DNA from: Streptomyces sp. NBC_00708
GTDB taxonomy: Bacteria > Actinomycetota > Actinomycetes > Streptomycetales > Streptomycetaceae
Assembly (NCBI GenBank): GCA_036226585.1
Contig: CP108997.1
Location: 7,006,001 to 7,070,000, forward strand
Direction: 5' to 3'
DNA: 64,000 nucleotides
Shown here: positions 25,145-34,233 of the stretch, one piece after another
Position numbering within the stretch: the stretch's first letter is position 1
Layout of the letters: every line of letters begins with the position of its first letter
Notes under the pieces: model-generated
What the model was told of the DNA's origin: nothing
The model's input: the letters and a program-made list of their open reading frames with translations, nothing else
The model's database searches: none
Translations under genes and position numbers: made by a program

Positions 25145-26941
25145 TTACGGGAAGGCGGGCTGGAGGTCCGCGTACACCCCGTGGCGGCTCAGCAGCTCCT
25201 CGTGCGTGCCGGCCTCCGCGATCCGGCCGCCCTCCATCACCACGATGCGGTCGGCGCCCTGGATGGTGGAGAGGCGGTGGGCGACCACGAAGACCGTCCG
25301 GCCGTGCACCAGCCGGGACAGCGCCTCCTGCACCAGCGCCTCGGATCGGTTGTCCAGCGCCGAGGTCGCCTCGTCGAGCACCAGGACCCTCGGATCGCGG
25401 ATCAGCGCCCTGGCGATGGCGAGCCGCTGTTTCTGGCCGCCGGAGAGCCGGGCGCCGCGCTCACCGACCACCGTGTCCAGGCCCTGGGGCAGGCGGCGCA
25501 CGAACTCCATGGCGTTGGCGTCCTCCAGCGCGCTCAGCAGGGTCGCGTCGTCGGTGTGCCCCAGCCCGTAGGTGACGTTGTCGCGGATGCTGCCCTCGAA
25601 GAGGATCGACTCCTGAGGCACCACCGAGAGGAACCGGCGGTAGCTGCGCAGGTCGAGCCCGGCCATGTCGGTGCCGTCGAGCAGGATGCGGCCGGAGGTC
25701 GGCCGGATGAACCCGATCAGGAGGTTGAGGACGGTCGACTTGCCCGCCCCCGAGGCGCCGACCAGGGCGATCGTCTCGCCCGGCCGCGCGGACAGCGTGA
25801 ACCCGTCGACGGCGGGCCGGGCGTCGTCGTACGCGAAGGCCACGTCCTCGAAGTCGATGCGGCCGGTGACCCGCTCCACCTGCGCCTTGCCCGCGTTGTG
25901 CTCCAGGTCGGGCGCCTGGAGGACCTCGCCCGCCGAACGCACCGACTCCAGCCCCTTGGTGAGGATGGGGGCGAGCCCGAAAAGGGTGGTCACCGAGCCG
26001 GTCAGCACGGTGAAGAAGGCGCTCAGCATGACGACGTCACCGGCGGTGACCGGCATCCAGCCGTGGTACGCCACCAGCGCGGACCCGGTCAGGCAGAGCA
26101 CGCCGAGGGTGTTGAGGAGCACCCAGGCCAGCGAACCGAAGCGGCCGTTGAGCATGTCCAGGCGCAGCCCGGCGGCGAACACCTGACGCAGCGAGCCGTC
26201 CACGCGCCCCAGCGCGGTCCGCTCCAGGCCGTGGGCGCGGGTGATGGGGATGAGGGTGGTCATCTCGCCGACGCGGGAGGACAGCTGCTCGACCTCGCGG
26301 CGGAAGGACTCGTTGTGGCTGCGGAGCCGGCCGCGCAGCCTCATCACGAGGAACCCGGCGGCGGGGACGACGACCAGGAAGACGGGCAGGAACGACGGCA
26401 CGCGCAGGCCGATGACCACGAGCCCGCCGACCAGGGTCACGACGGCGCCGAGTCCCATGTCGGCGCTCTGCTGCACCATCTGCTCCACGGCTTCGACGTC
26501 GCGGACCACCTTGGCCTGCAGCACGCTGGAGCTGACCCGGGCGTGGTAGCCGACGGACAGTTGCTGCATCCGGCGGCACAGGGCCGAGCGCAGGGTGATG
26601 CCCATGCGGCGGATGCTGCCGCCGAGGCACCGCACGTACCACTGATGCAGGGGGTAGTTGAGGACGAGGATGAACAGGAGGAGCCCGGTCGCCTTCCAGA
26701 GTTCGGACTCCGGGCCGTGCTGGACCACCACGTCCAGCACGGTCGCGGTGATCAGCGGCAGCAGCCATATGGGGCTGTGCTTCACGGTGAAGAGGACGAC
26801 GGCGAGGGCCAGCCGGCCGCGGTCCGGGCGGAGGAGGAGGGCGAGCGTGCGGACCGGGTGTTCGCCGCGGTAGCGGTGGTCCAGGTGGTCGAAGGGGGGC
26901 GCCAGGGATTCGGCTGAGGGTGGGGATACCGCTTTCTGCAT
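25145..26941 (-). CDS. ABC exporter half-transporter 2
   Basis: A 598-residue fused ABC exporter. Six transmembrane segments (about residues 35-320) precede a nucleotide-binding domain with Walker A GASGAGKST, signature LSGGQKQRLA and Walker B VLVLDEATSALD. It belongs to the same broad family as the exporter at 17724 but is clearly a different paralogue. ATG 26941 gives MQKAVSPPSAESLAPP, a short cytoplasmic lead before helix 1; more upstream codons are open but atypical. It follows benE on the same strand after 83 bases, so it could be co-transcribed. Substrate unknown. Confidence 0.9.
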   Translation of the reverse strand: MQKAVSPPSAESLAPPFDHLDHRYRGEHPVRTLALLLRPDRGRLALAVVLFTVKHSPIWLLPLITATVLDVVVQHGPESELWKATGLLLFILVLNYPLHQWYVRCLGGSIRRMGITLRSALCRRMQQLSVGYHARVSSSVLQAKVVRDVEAVEQMVQQSADMGLGAVVTLVGGLVVIGLRVPSFLPVFLVVVPAAGFLVMRLRGRLRSHNESFRREVEQLSSRVGEMTTLIPITRAHGLERTALGRVDGSLRQVFAAGLRLDMLNGRFGSLAWVLLNTLGVLCLTGSALVAYHGWMPVTAGDVVMLSAFFTVLTGSVTTLFGLAPILTKGLESVRSAGEVLQAPDLEHNAGKAQVERVTGRIDFEDVAFAYDDARPAVDGFTLSARPGETIALVGASGAGKSTVLNLLIGFIRPTSGRILLDGTDMAGLDLRSYRRFLSVVPQESILFEGSIRDNVTYGLGHTDDATLLSALEDANAMEFVRRLPQGLDTVVGERGARLSGGQKQRLAIARALIRDPRVLVLDEATSALDNRSEALVQEALSRLVHGRTVFVVAHRLSTIQGADRIVVMEGGRIAEAGTHEELLSRHGVYADLQPAFP

Positions 26942-27024
26942 GGAACCATCCCACCGCGCGACCGATGCCCGGGGCAACCGTGTTCCACGGACAGGACACG
27001 GGACGCGTGGCGGAGCGGAAACGG

Positions 27025-28254
27025 TCAGCGGACAGGGAGTTCGCGGGGCTGTTCCTCCGGCGCCGGGGCGGTGCGGCCGGGGCGTCCCGCGGAGGCGATC
27101 GCGCTGGTGACGAGGCCGGCCAGCAGGCCCCAGAACGCCGAGCCGATCCCCAGCAGCGTCACACCCGAGGCGGTGGCGAGGAAGGTGACCACGGCCGCCT
27201 CGCGCGACTCCTTCTCCGCGAGCGCCGAGGCCAGCGAGGACTCGATCGTCGCGAGGAGCCCGATCCCCGCGATCGCCAGGACGAGTTCGTGCGGCATCGC
27301 CGTGAGGAGTGAGGCGACGGTCGCCCCGAGCAGCCCCACGCAGAGATAGAAGAACCCGGCCCACATCGCTGCCAGATAGCGCTTGTCCCGGTCGGGGTGC
27401 GCCTCGTCACCCGTGCAGATCGCGGCCGTGATGGCGGCGAGGTTGATCCCGAACGCGCCGAAGGGCGCCAGCAGCGCGTTGGCCGCTCCGGTCCAGGTCA
27501 TCAGCGGCGACACCGGCACGTCGTATCCGGACCCGCGCAGCACGGCGACACCGGGCAGGTTCTGCGAGGCCATGGTGACGACGAACAGCGGCGCGCCGAC
27601 GCTGACGAGCACCTTCCAGTCGAACTCGGGCGCCGTGAAGACCGGGGTGGCCAGGGAGAGCTGGACCCGGTCCGGCTGCCAGCCACCGGTGAACAGCGTG
27701 GCCACCACCCCGACGGCGAGGGCCAGCAGCACCGCGTAACGCGGCAGCAGACGACGGCCCAGCAGATAGACGACGAACATCGGAAAGGCCACCGCGAAGC
27801 TGTCGTGCATGGTGCTGAACAGGCCCATGCCGAACCGCAGCAGCACTCCGGCGAGCAGAGCGGCGGCCAGCGGCACGGGGATGCGGCTCATGACCCGGGC
27901 GAACCACCCCGTGACACCGCTCACCAGGATCAGCACCGCCGAGAAGATGAACGCACCGACGGCCTGCGGCATGGACACCCCGGCCAGACCCGTCGTCAGA
28001 AGGGCCGCGCCCGGTGTCGACCACGCCGTCACCACCGGCGCCCGGTACCGCAGCGACAGACCGGCGCAGGTGCAGGCCAGGCCGATGCCGAGCGCGAGCA
28101 TCCAGGAGGAGATCTCCCGCGCGTCGGCCCCCGCGGCCTTCGCGGCGGTGAACACCAGCGCCGCCGAACTCGTGACCCCGACCATGACGGCGATCAGCCC
28201 GGCGGCCACGGCGGAGGGAGGCGCGGCCGAACGTATACGGGTCAACGCGGGCAT
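27025..28254 (-). CDS. benE: Benzoate/H+ symporter family transporter (BenE)
   Basis: A 409-residue membrane protein with about twelve hydrophobic segments. The N terminus GLIAVMVGVTSSAALVFTAA and the motif VVTAWSTPGAALL are characteristic of BenE, a proton-coupled benzoate uptake carrier. No benzoate-degrading genes are nearby, so another aromatic or small acid may be its cargo. It is divergent from an XRE-cupin regulator across 117 bases that contain three palindromic elements. One (28263-28276) sits only 9 bases upstream of the ATG, in the ribosome-binding region. Confidence 0.88.
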   Translation of the reverse strand: MPALTRIRSAAPPSAVAAGLIAVMVGVTSSAALVFTAAKAAGADAREISSWMLALGIGLACTCAGLSLRYRAPVVTAWSTPGAALLTTGLAGVSMPQAVGAFIFSAVLILVSGVTGWFARVMSRIPVPLAAALLAGVLLRFGMGLFSTMHDSFAVAFPMFVVYLLGRRLLPRYAVLLALAVGVVATLFTGGWQPDRVQLSLATPVFTAPEFDWKVLVSVGAPLFVVTMASQNLPGVAVLRGSGYDVPVSPLMTWTGAANALLAPFGAFGINLAAITAAICTGDEAHPDRDKRYLAAMWAGFFYLCVGLLGATVASLLTAMPHELVLAIAGIGLLATIESSLASALAEKESREAAVVTFLATASGVTLLGIGSAFWGLLAGLVTSAIASAGRPGRTAPAPEEQPRELPVR

Positions 28255-28262
28255 GAGTGAGC

Positions 28263-28317
28263 CACTTCCGGAAGTGCGGTGCGGTGTTCCATATACGGAA
28301 CGTTCTGTTTGTGGAAC
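28263..28317. promoter_or_regulatory. Operator array between benE and the XRE-cupin regulator
   Basis: There are three elements: the perfect 14-bp palindrome CACTTCCGGAAGTG (28263-28276), then two abutting 16-bp sites GTTCCATATACGGAAC (28286-28301) and GTTCTGTTTGTGGAAC (28302-28317). Each of the latter has GTTC/GAAC arms. The spacing of 16 bp places the pair about 1.5 helical turns apart. They are likely binding sites for the adjacent XRE protein. Confidence 0.65.
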
Positions 28318-28371
28318 ACTAGAGATACGGGCCGGTGCCCGTCAACCACGAAAGCGAGCGGGCGGGCGGCG

Positions 28372-28929
28372 ATGGGGCTGAACGAAGACGTCGGGCGCAG
28401 GCTGCGGGCGCTGCGGAACGGCATGGACGTGTCGCTGTCGGAGCTGGCCAGGCGCTCCGGAGTCGGCAAGGGCACGCTCTCCGAGCTGGAGGGCGGCCGG
28501 CGCAACCCCACACTGGAGACCCTGTACGCCCTCACCACCGCCCTCGGCCGCCCCCTCAGCGCCGTACTGAGCGACCCGCTGCCCGGCGGTGCCGCCGTCG
28601 AGAACCGGCCGGGCGTCTCGGGCAGCGCCGTCACGGCGGTCCTGCTGGAGCGGTACGAGGACGGGGAGGCGGTCACCGACGTGTTCCGGGTGACCATTCG
28701 CGCCGGCGCGGTCCAGGAGTCGGAGGCCCATGTGCCGGGCACGACCGAGAGCCTGATGGTGCTGGCGGGCACCGCCGTCGTCGGGCTGCCCGGCGGCCTC
28801 GGCACGGTCGGCCCCGGGGACTCGACGCGGTGGGAAGCCGACGCACCCCATGTCTACAGTGCGCCGGACGGTGACGTACAGGGCATCCTCTTCGTGCGCA
28901 GCCCGGTCGCGGGGGAGGGGCGGAAGTGA
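28372..28929 (+). CDS. XRE-family regulator with cupin domain
   Basis: A 185-residue regulator. An N-terminal helix-turn-helix of the Cro/C1 type (about residues 8-62: VGRRLRALRNGMDVSLSELA) is followed by ten residues, then a C-terminal cupin barrel (about 95-180). Such XRE-cupin proteins sense small molecules, often amino acids or amines, and regulate an adjacent transporter. Here the divergent benE is the obvious target. ATG 28372 is chosen since upstream codons from 28279 would cross the operator array. Repression through the paired GTTC-GAAC sites is inferred. Confidence 0.92.
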   Translation: MGLNEDVGRRLRALRNGMDVSLSELARRSGVGKGTLSELEGGRRNPTLETLYALTTALGRPLSAVLSDPLPGGAAVENRPGVSGSAVTAVLLERYEDGEAVTDVFRVTIRAGAVQESEAHVPGTTESLMVLAGTAVVGLPGGLGTVGPGDSTRWEADAPHVYSAPDGDVQGILFVRSPVAGEGRK

Positions 28930-28956
28930 CCACCACCGCCCCCGCCGGAGCGCCGC

Positions 28957-29541
28957 TCAGCCGAGCAGATTGACCAGGCGGATGTAGCGGACCCAGTCCC
29001 AGTTCGGACCGGGGTCGGTGTGGTCGGTGCCCGGGACCTCGACGTGCCCGAGAATGTGGGCACGATCCTTGGGAATCTTGTACCGGTTGCAGATGTTGGC
29101 CGTCAGCAGTGCCGACTGCTCGTACATGGCGTTGGTGAAGTACGAGGGCTGGTCCACCCACCCCTCGTGCTCGATACCGATGCTGCGGGTGTTGTAGTCC
29201 CAGTTCCCCGCGTGCCAGGCGACGTCCTTCTCCCGTACGCACTGGTCGATGTACCCGTCGCCCGAGCGCACCACGTAGTGCGCGGAGACCTGCTTCGCCG
29301 GGTTCTGGAAGATCGACACCGTCTCGGAGAACGTCTCCTGGGTGACATGGATGATGACGAACTGGACCGGGTACGCCGAAGGCCGGGAGGACGTCGTGTA
29401 GTTGGACGTCGAAGCGGGAACCCAGTGCGCCGCCGGGTAGTCCGTCGCGGCCGTCGTCGCGGCGGTGGCCCGGACGGGGGCGGGGAGCAGTGCTCCGGCC
29501 GCGGCGACCACGGCGCCCTGGAGGATTCGTCTGCGTTCCAT
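28957..29541 (-). CDS. Tat-exported N-acetylmuramoyl-L-alanine amidase (amidase_2)
   Basis: A 194-residue secreted amidase. The N terminus MERRRILQGAVVAAAGALL is a twin-arginine signal. The zinc-binding fold of the T7-lysozyme/PGRP type is visible: VIIHVTQ (first His), GIEHEG in the middle, and a C-terminal TDHTDPGPNWDW (His and Asp-Pro-Gly-Pro). The enzyme cleaves the amide between muramic acid and L-Ala in peptidoglycan. ATG 29541 begins the Tat signal exactly; earlier in-frame starts lack it. The gene is monocistronic. The roughly 30 bases between its stop and the XRE stop hold no strong hairpin. Confidence 0.92.
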   Translation of the reverse strand: MERRRILQGAVVAAAGALLPAPVRATAATTAATDYPAAHWVPASTSNYTTSSRPSAYPVQFVIIHVTQETFSETVSIFQNPAKQVSAHYVVRSGDGYIDQCVREKDVAWHAGNWDYNTRSIGIEHEGWVDQPSYFTNAMYEQSALLTANICNRYKIPKDRAHILGHVEVPGTDHTDPGPNWDWVRYIRLVNLLG

Positions 29542-29769
29542 GCGTACTCCTGTGGGGGGTGGGGCGGGCAGGGGGATACGGATGGTGCGGTGCCGCGTAC
29601 GGCCGCCGGGCGGCCCGTCCGGTGGCCGGAACGCGCTGTCCGAAGTGCGGCCGAGTCCTGTGCGGGCCCACCGTACGGGCGGCCCGCATGTCACGGAAGA
29701 CGGCAGGATACCCAAATCCTGTTCATGGAAAGGGATGTGACGGGGTGTCGGAGCACCGTCATCCCGCCG

Positions 29770-31107
29770 TCAGACGCCTTCCGCCTCCGCCCACGCGCCC
29801 GCCGGGTCGTCGTCCGCCGGACCCGCCGGGAACCACTGACCGCCCTCCCTCCGGTACGGGTACCAGCGCCCGTCCGGCCCGTACCGCAGCTGGAGGCCGC
29901 CGTCCGCGGAGGTCCAGCGGTTGCGCTCGGCCCGCAGCCGGGGCGCCTCGTCCTCCTCCCACGCCTCGGCCAGCCGCGTCCTGGCCCGCGCCAGCGCCTC
30001 GCCCTCCAGGGGGCGGTCCTCGTCGAGCACGGACAGCGCGGTCGCGCCGCCGTACCGCCAGGCCGCGACGGCGGCGGGGAGCCCGGCGCGCGCACGCCCG
30101 GAGCCGGCCGCCAGCCGGTTCACGATCCACGGTTCGGGACGGGCGTCGGCGGCGAGCCGGACCGCGTCCTGGCGCACGGTCAGCCCCCCGGCCACCGGCC
30201 GCTGTCCGTGGCCCGGTGCCAGCGCCTCGGCCAGCATCCGGTGGGCGCGGGCCGCCGCGTCCCTCGCCAGCATCTCCAGCGCGGTCGGGTCCACGCCCGA
30301 CTCGGGCTCGGTCTCCGTGTCGAGCGAAGGGGCCGCGCCCGGTGCCCCGGGAAGCTCCGGAGGCGCGGGCAGCGCGGGCAGGATGCCGCCCGTGGCGTAC
30401 GCCTGCGCCGCCGGTACGCCGGTCGCCTCCGGGACCACCGCCCGCTCATCGGCACCGTCCGCGTCGTCCCGCTCCCCGGCCGGTGCCGCGAACCGCTCCT
30501 GCAGTTCGTCCAGCAGCCTCCGCTCACCGCGCCCCCGCATCAGCAGCAGCACGAACGGGTCCTGGTCGAGCAGGCGTGCGACCTGGTAGCACAGGGCGGC
30601 GGTGTGCGGGCAGTGGTCCCATGCCTCGCACGTGCACTCCGGTTCGAGATCGCCGATGCCCGGGAGCAGATCCATCCCGGCCGCCGCGGCGTCCTCGACC
30701 AGATGCGGTGGCATCTCGCGGTCGAGCAGCGCCGCGATGTGCCCCGCCCGCTCGGCCGCCATGCCCAGGAAGCGGTCCCACTCCGGCCCGTCCAGCTCCT
30801 GGAGCAGCACATCGCTGCGGTACGTACTCCCGTCCCGGCCGCTCACCACCGCCGTGATCCGGCCGGGCCGCACCGAAACGGCGCCGACGCGGCCCTCGCG
30901 GGCGAGCCTGCGCCCCTCCTTCAGCTGCTGGAGGTCCAGAGCGGTGTCCTCCAGCGCCTTCAGCCACGCCCTGCCCCACCACGAAGTGGCGAAACCACGG
31001 CCCGGCGCCGGGGGAAGGGCGGCAAAGGTCCGCTCCTGCGCGGATGCCGCGTTCTCCCGCTCCTCGCCGCCGTCGCCGAAATCGTCGGCCTCGTATCCGT
31101 CCCTCAT
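29770..31107 (-). CDS. SWIM zinc-finger protein
   Basis: A 445-residue protein with a SWIM finger at residues 158-168 (CTCEAWDHCPH: Cys158, Cys160, Cys166, His168). The N-terminal part has SWWGRAWLKALE, and a long acidic/Ala-rich C-terminal region ends with a WYPYRREGGQWFP-type aromatic patch. SWIM proteins bind DNA or protein partners. The ATG overlaps the stop of the upstream SNF2 helicase gene by four bases, so the two are translationally coupled. The pair recurs in actinobacteria and probably forms one DNA-remodelling complex. Confidence 0.9.
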   Translation of the reverse strand: MRDGYEADDFGDGGEERENAASAQERTFAALPPAPGRGFATSWWGRAWLKALEDTALDLQQLKEGRRLAREGRVGAVSVRPGRITAVVSGRDGSTYRSDVLLQELDGPEWDRFLGMAAERAGHIAALLDREMPPHLVEDAAAAGMDLLPGIGDLEPECTCEAWDHCPHTAALCYQVARLLDQDPFVLLLMRGRGERRLLDELQERFAAPAGERDDADGADERAVVPEATGVPAAQAYATGGILPALPAPPELPGAPGAAPSLDTETEPESGVDPTALEMLARDAAARAHRMLAEALAPGHGQRPVAGGLTVRQDAVRLAADARPEPWIVNRLAAGSGRARAGLPAAVAAWRYGGATALSVLDEDRPLEGEALARARTRLAEAWEEDEAPRLRAERNRWTSADGGLQLRYGPDGRWYPYRREGGQWFPAGPADDDPAGAWAEAEGV

Positions 31108-33989
31108 CGCGTCCCCCCTCGAAGCTCCACCAGATCGGCCAGTTCCGCGTCGCTCAGCTCGGTCAGCGCGCTCTCGCCGGACCCCAGCACGGCGTCCGCC
31201 AGCCCTTGCTTGCGCGCGAGCATGTCCGCGATCCGGTCCTCGATCGTCCCCTCGGCGATCAGCCGGTGGACCTGCACCGGCTGCGTCTGCCCGATCCGGT
31301 ACGCGCGGTCGGTGGCCTGCGCCTCGACCGCCGGGTTCCACCAGCGGTCGAAGTGCACCACATGGCCCGCCCGGGTCAGGTTCAGCCCCGTGCCCGCGGC
31401 CTTCAGCGACAGCAGGAACACGGGCGCCTCACCCGCCTGGAACCGGTTCACCATCGCCTCCCGCGCGGCGACCGGTGTGCCGCCGTGCAGGAACTGCGTC
31501 CCGATGCCGCGCACCGCCAGATGCCTCTCCAGCAGCCGGGCCATCGCGACGTACTGCGTGAACACCAGGACCCCGGCGCCTTCGGCCACCATGGTGTCGA
31601 GCAGTTCGTCGAGCAGTTCCAGCTTCCCGGAACGGCCTGTGATGCGCGGCTGCTCCTCCTTGAGGTACTGCGCGGGGTGGTTGCAGATCTGCTTGAGCGA
31701 GGTCAGCAGCTTCACCACGAGGCCGCGCCTGGCCATGCCGTCGGACTCCGCGATCGCCGCCAGCGTCTCCCGCACCACCGCCTCGTACAGCCCCGCCTGC
31801 TCCGGCGTCAGCGACACCGCCCGGTCCGTCTCCGTCTTCGGCGGCAGCTCCGGGGCGATGCCGGGGTCGGACTTGCGCCGGCGCAGCAGGAACGGACGCA
31901 CCAGCGCGCCGAGCCGTTCGGCCGCCGCCGGGTCGCCGCCCTCCACCGCACGCGCGTACCGGGTGCGGAACGTGCCGAGCCGCCCCAGCAGTCCGGGCGT
32001 GGTCCAGTCGAGGATCGCCCACAGCTCGGACAGGTTGTTCTCGACCGGGGTGCCGGTCAGGGCCACCCGCGCCCCGGCGCCGATGGTGCGCAGCGCGCGG
32101 GCCGTCGCCGAGTACGGGTTCTTCACGTGCTGTGCCTCGTCCGCGACGACCATGCCCCAGCGCGCCGCGGCGAGCCTCGGCGCGTCCAGCCGCATCGTGC
32201 CGTACGTGGTGAGGACGAAGCCGTTCTCCGCGAGGTCCTCCAGGCTGCGGGACGCGCCGTGGAAGCGGCGTACCGGGGTGCCGGGGGCGAACTTCTCGAT
32301 CTCGCGCTGCCAGTTGCCCATCAACGAGGTCGGGCAGACCACGAGGGTGGGCCCGGCGCCGCCTTCGAGGGTCTGGCGGTGCAGGTGCAGGGCGATCAGG
32401 GTGATCGTCTTGCCGAGCCCCATGTCGTCGGCGAGGCAGCCGCCCAGTCCGAGCGAGGTCATGGTGTGCAGCCAGTCCAGACCGCGGAGCTGATAGTCCC
32501 GCAGGGTCGCCGTCAGCGCGGCCGGCTGACCGACCGCCGGCTCGTCGTCGCGCCGGGCGGCGGGGTCGGCGACCCGCGCGCGCAGCTGTTCCAGCCAGCC
32601 GGTCGCCCGGACCTCGACCCGTCGGCCGTCGACCTCGGCGGATCCCGTCAGGGCCGCGCCCAGCGCGTCGATCGGGGCGACCTTGCGGTCCTGGGTCTCC
32701 CGGGCGCGCCGCGCCTCGTCGGGATCGATGAGCACCCACTGGTCGCGCAGTCGTACGAGCGGCCTGCCCGCCTCGGCCAGCCGGTCCAGCTCCTCACGGC
32801 TGAGCTGCTGGTCCCCGAGCGCGAACCACCAGTTGAAGGTCAGCAGGGCGTCGGACGAGAGCAGCGGCGCGGTGTCCGACGCGGTCCGCGCAAGGCTCCG
32901 GGGCGCACCGCCGTCCTCCTCCTTGCCGTCCGGTCCGATCACCGCGCGCGCCGTGAGCTTGCGGGCGGTCAGCTCCCTGGGCCAGTGGACCTGGACGCCC
33001 GTCGCGGAGAGTGCCCGCGCGGCGCCGCCCAGCAGTTCGGTGATCTCCTCGTCGGCCGGCTCCACCGCGTCGGGCACGGCCGCCGACAGCAGCGGGGTCA
33101 GCGGCGGCCAGGCGCGGGCCGCCCGGCGCAGCATCAGCAGGGCGTCCATCCGGGCACGCGGGCCGAAGGCCGCCGCTGCCGGACCGCCGCCCGCCCAGAT
33201 CTCGGCGGCGTCGGCGACCACGGCTGGATCGCTGACGCTGTGGATCTGCGGAACCACACGGAACGACGGCCGGGCCTCCGCTTCGTCGTCCCGGTCGAGT
33301 CCCCGCACCTCGACGCGCAGCGACAGGCGTACGCCCGCGTCATGGCCGGCCGCGACATCGGCGGCCCAGGCACGGTGGCCGGGCAGCCGCTGCGGCTCGG
33401 GTGCGGTGAACGCGTCGGAGCCCGCGGCGAGCGGCGCGGCGGGGCTCCGGGGCAGGCAGTCGGCGACCGCGTCGAGGAACGCCCGTACCAGCCGCTCGGG
33501 TTCGGGCAGGAGCAGGGGGCGGGCCGCCGCGTCCAGGGGCACGGCGTGGGCCGTGGGCGGCATGGAGGCGGCCAGGTCGCGGATGCGCGCGCGGTCGTCC
33601 GCGGTCAGTGGCCCGGCCCGCCAGGTGTCGTGGTCCGTCGCGCTCAGACCCGGCAGGAGCAGACCCCGGGCGGCGAACTGCAGGGCCAGCAACCCTGCCG
33701 CGCCCCAGAACGCGACGGCTTCGGAGGCGTGGGCCGATGCCCGCGCACGCGTCAGCACGGGCAGCGCCTCACCCACCGGCAGCAGCCGCGCCGGAACTTC
33801 GTACGGCAGGGCATCGGCACCGGCCACCGTCAGTCCGGCCGTTTCGCCGGGACCGTCGGGCGGGCTGCTGCCATCGGGGTGCCAGAAGGCGAGGCGGCCG
33901 GTGCGGGAGGGGTCCGAGGGCAGGAAGACCGCGGAACAGCCGGCGAGTGCGGAGATCTCGGAGAGCGAAGCGGGGGAGAGACTGTGCAC
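31104..33989 (-). CDS. SNF2-family DEAD/DEAH-like helicase/translocase
   Basis: A protein of about 961 residues. The N-terminal 450 residues are an SNF2-associated region, followed by SNF2_N with motif I DDMGLGKTIT, motif II DEAQHVKN and motif III LTGTPVENNLSELW. Helicase_C ends with VVHFDRWWNPAVEAQATDRA. This is a bacterial Swi2/Snf2 ATPase that translocates on double-stranded DNA. It is coupled to the SWIM gene by a 4-base overlap. The GTG 33989 start (VHSLSPASLSE) is my choice; an ATG near 34073 is possible and ribosome sites are weak for both. Confidence 0.88.
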   Translation of the reverse strand: MHSLSPASLSEISALAGCSAVFLPSDPSRTGRLAFWHPDGSSPPDGPGETAGLTVAGADALPYEVPARLLPVGEALPVLTRARASAHASEAVAFWGAAGLLALQFAARGLLLPGLSATDHDTWRAGPLTADDRARIRDLAASMPPTAHAVPLDAAARPLLLPEPERLVRAFLDAVADCLPRSPAAPLAAGSDAFTAPEPQRLPGHRAWAADVAAGHDAGVRLSLRVEVRGLDRDDEAEARPSFRVVPQIHSVSDPAVVADAAEIWAGGGPAAAAFGPRARMDALLMLRRAARAWPPLTPLLSAAVPDAVEPADEEITELLGGAARALSATGVQVHWPRELTARKLTARAVIGPDGKEEDGGAPRSLARTASDTAPLLSSDALLTFNWWFALGDQQLSREELDRLAEAGRPLVRLRDQWVLIDPDEARRARETQDRKVAPIDALGAALTGSAEVDGRRVEVRATGWLEQLRARVADPAARRDDEPAVGQPAALTATLRDYQLRGLDWLHTMTSLGLGGCLADDMGLGKTITLIALHLHRQTLEGGAGPTLVVCPTSLMGNWQREIEKFAPGTPVRRFHGASRSLEDLAENGFVLTTYGTMRLDAPRLAAARWGMVVADEAQHVKNPYSATARALRTIGAGARVALTGTPVENNLSELWAILDWTTPGLLGRLGTFRTRYARAVEGGDPAAAERLGALVRPFLLRRRKSDPGIAPELPPKTETDRAVSLTPEQAGLYEAVVRETLAAIAESDGMARRGLVVKLLTSLKQICNHPAQYLKEEQPRITGRSGKLELLDELLDTMVAEGAGVLVFTQYVAMARLLERHLAVRGIGTQFLHGGTPVAAREAMVNRFQAGEAPVFLLSLKAAGTGLNLTRAGHVVHFDRWWNPAVEAQATDRAYRIGQTQPVQVHRLIAEGTIEDRIADMLARKQGLADAVLGSGESALTELSDAELADLVELRGGTR

Positions 33990-34233
33990 AGCGATGTCAG
34001 AGTCCTCAAATTTGACTAGTCGGCCGAGGTCGCCGAGGGTACCCCAACTCGCACAGCGAAGGGCCTCCCTCATCTGTGACCTGCGCCACTCGGCAAGCCG
34101 TGGTGGTACGGGTGGACCCCCGGGCCGGCAGGGGGCTGGCACCACCCCACCCCGGGTGGTGGCGCCATGGTTCCCCAGCCCCTTCCCCCCGTACGTTTCC
34201 TGAGGTCGGAGCGGATTCGAGACCGGAGACACC

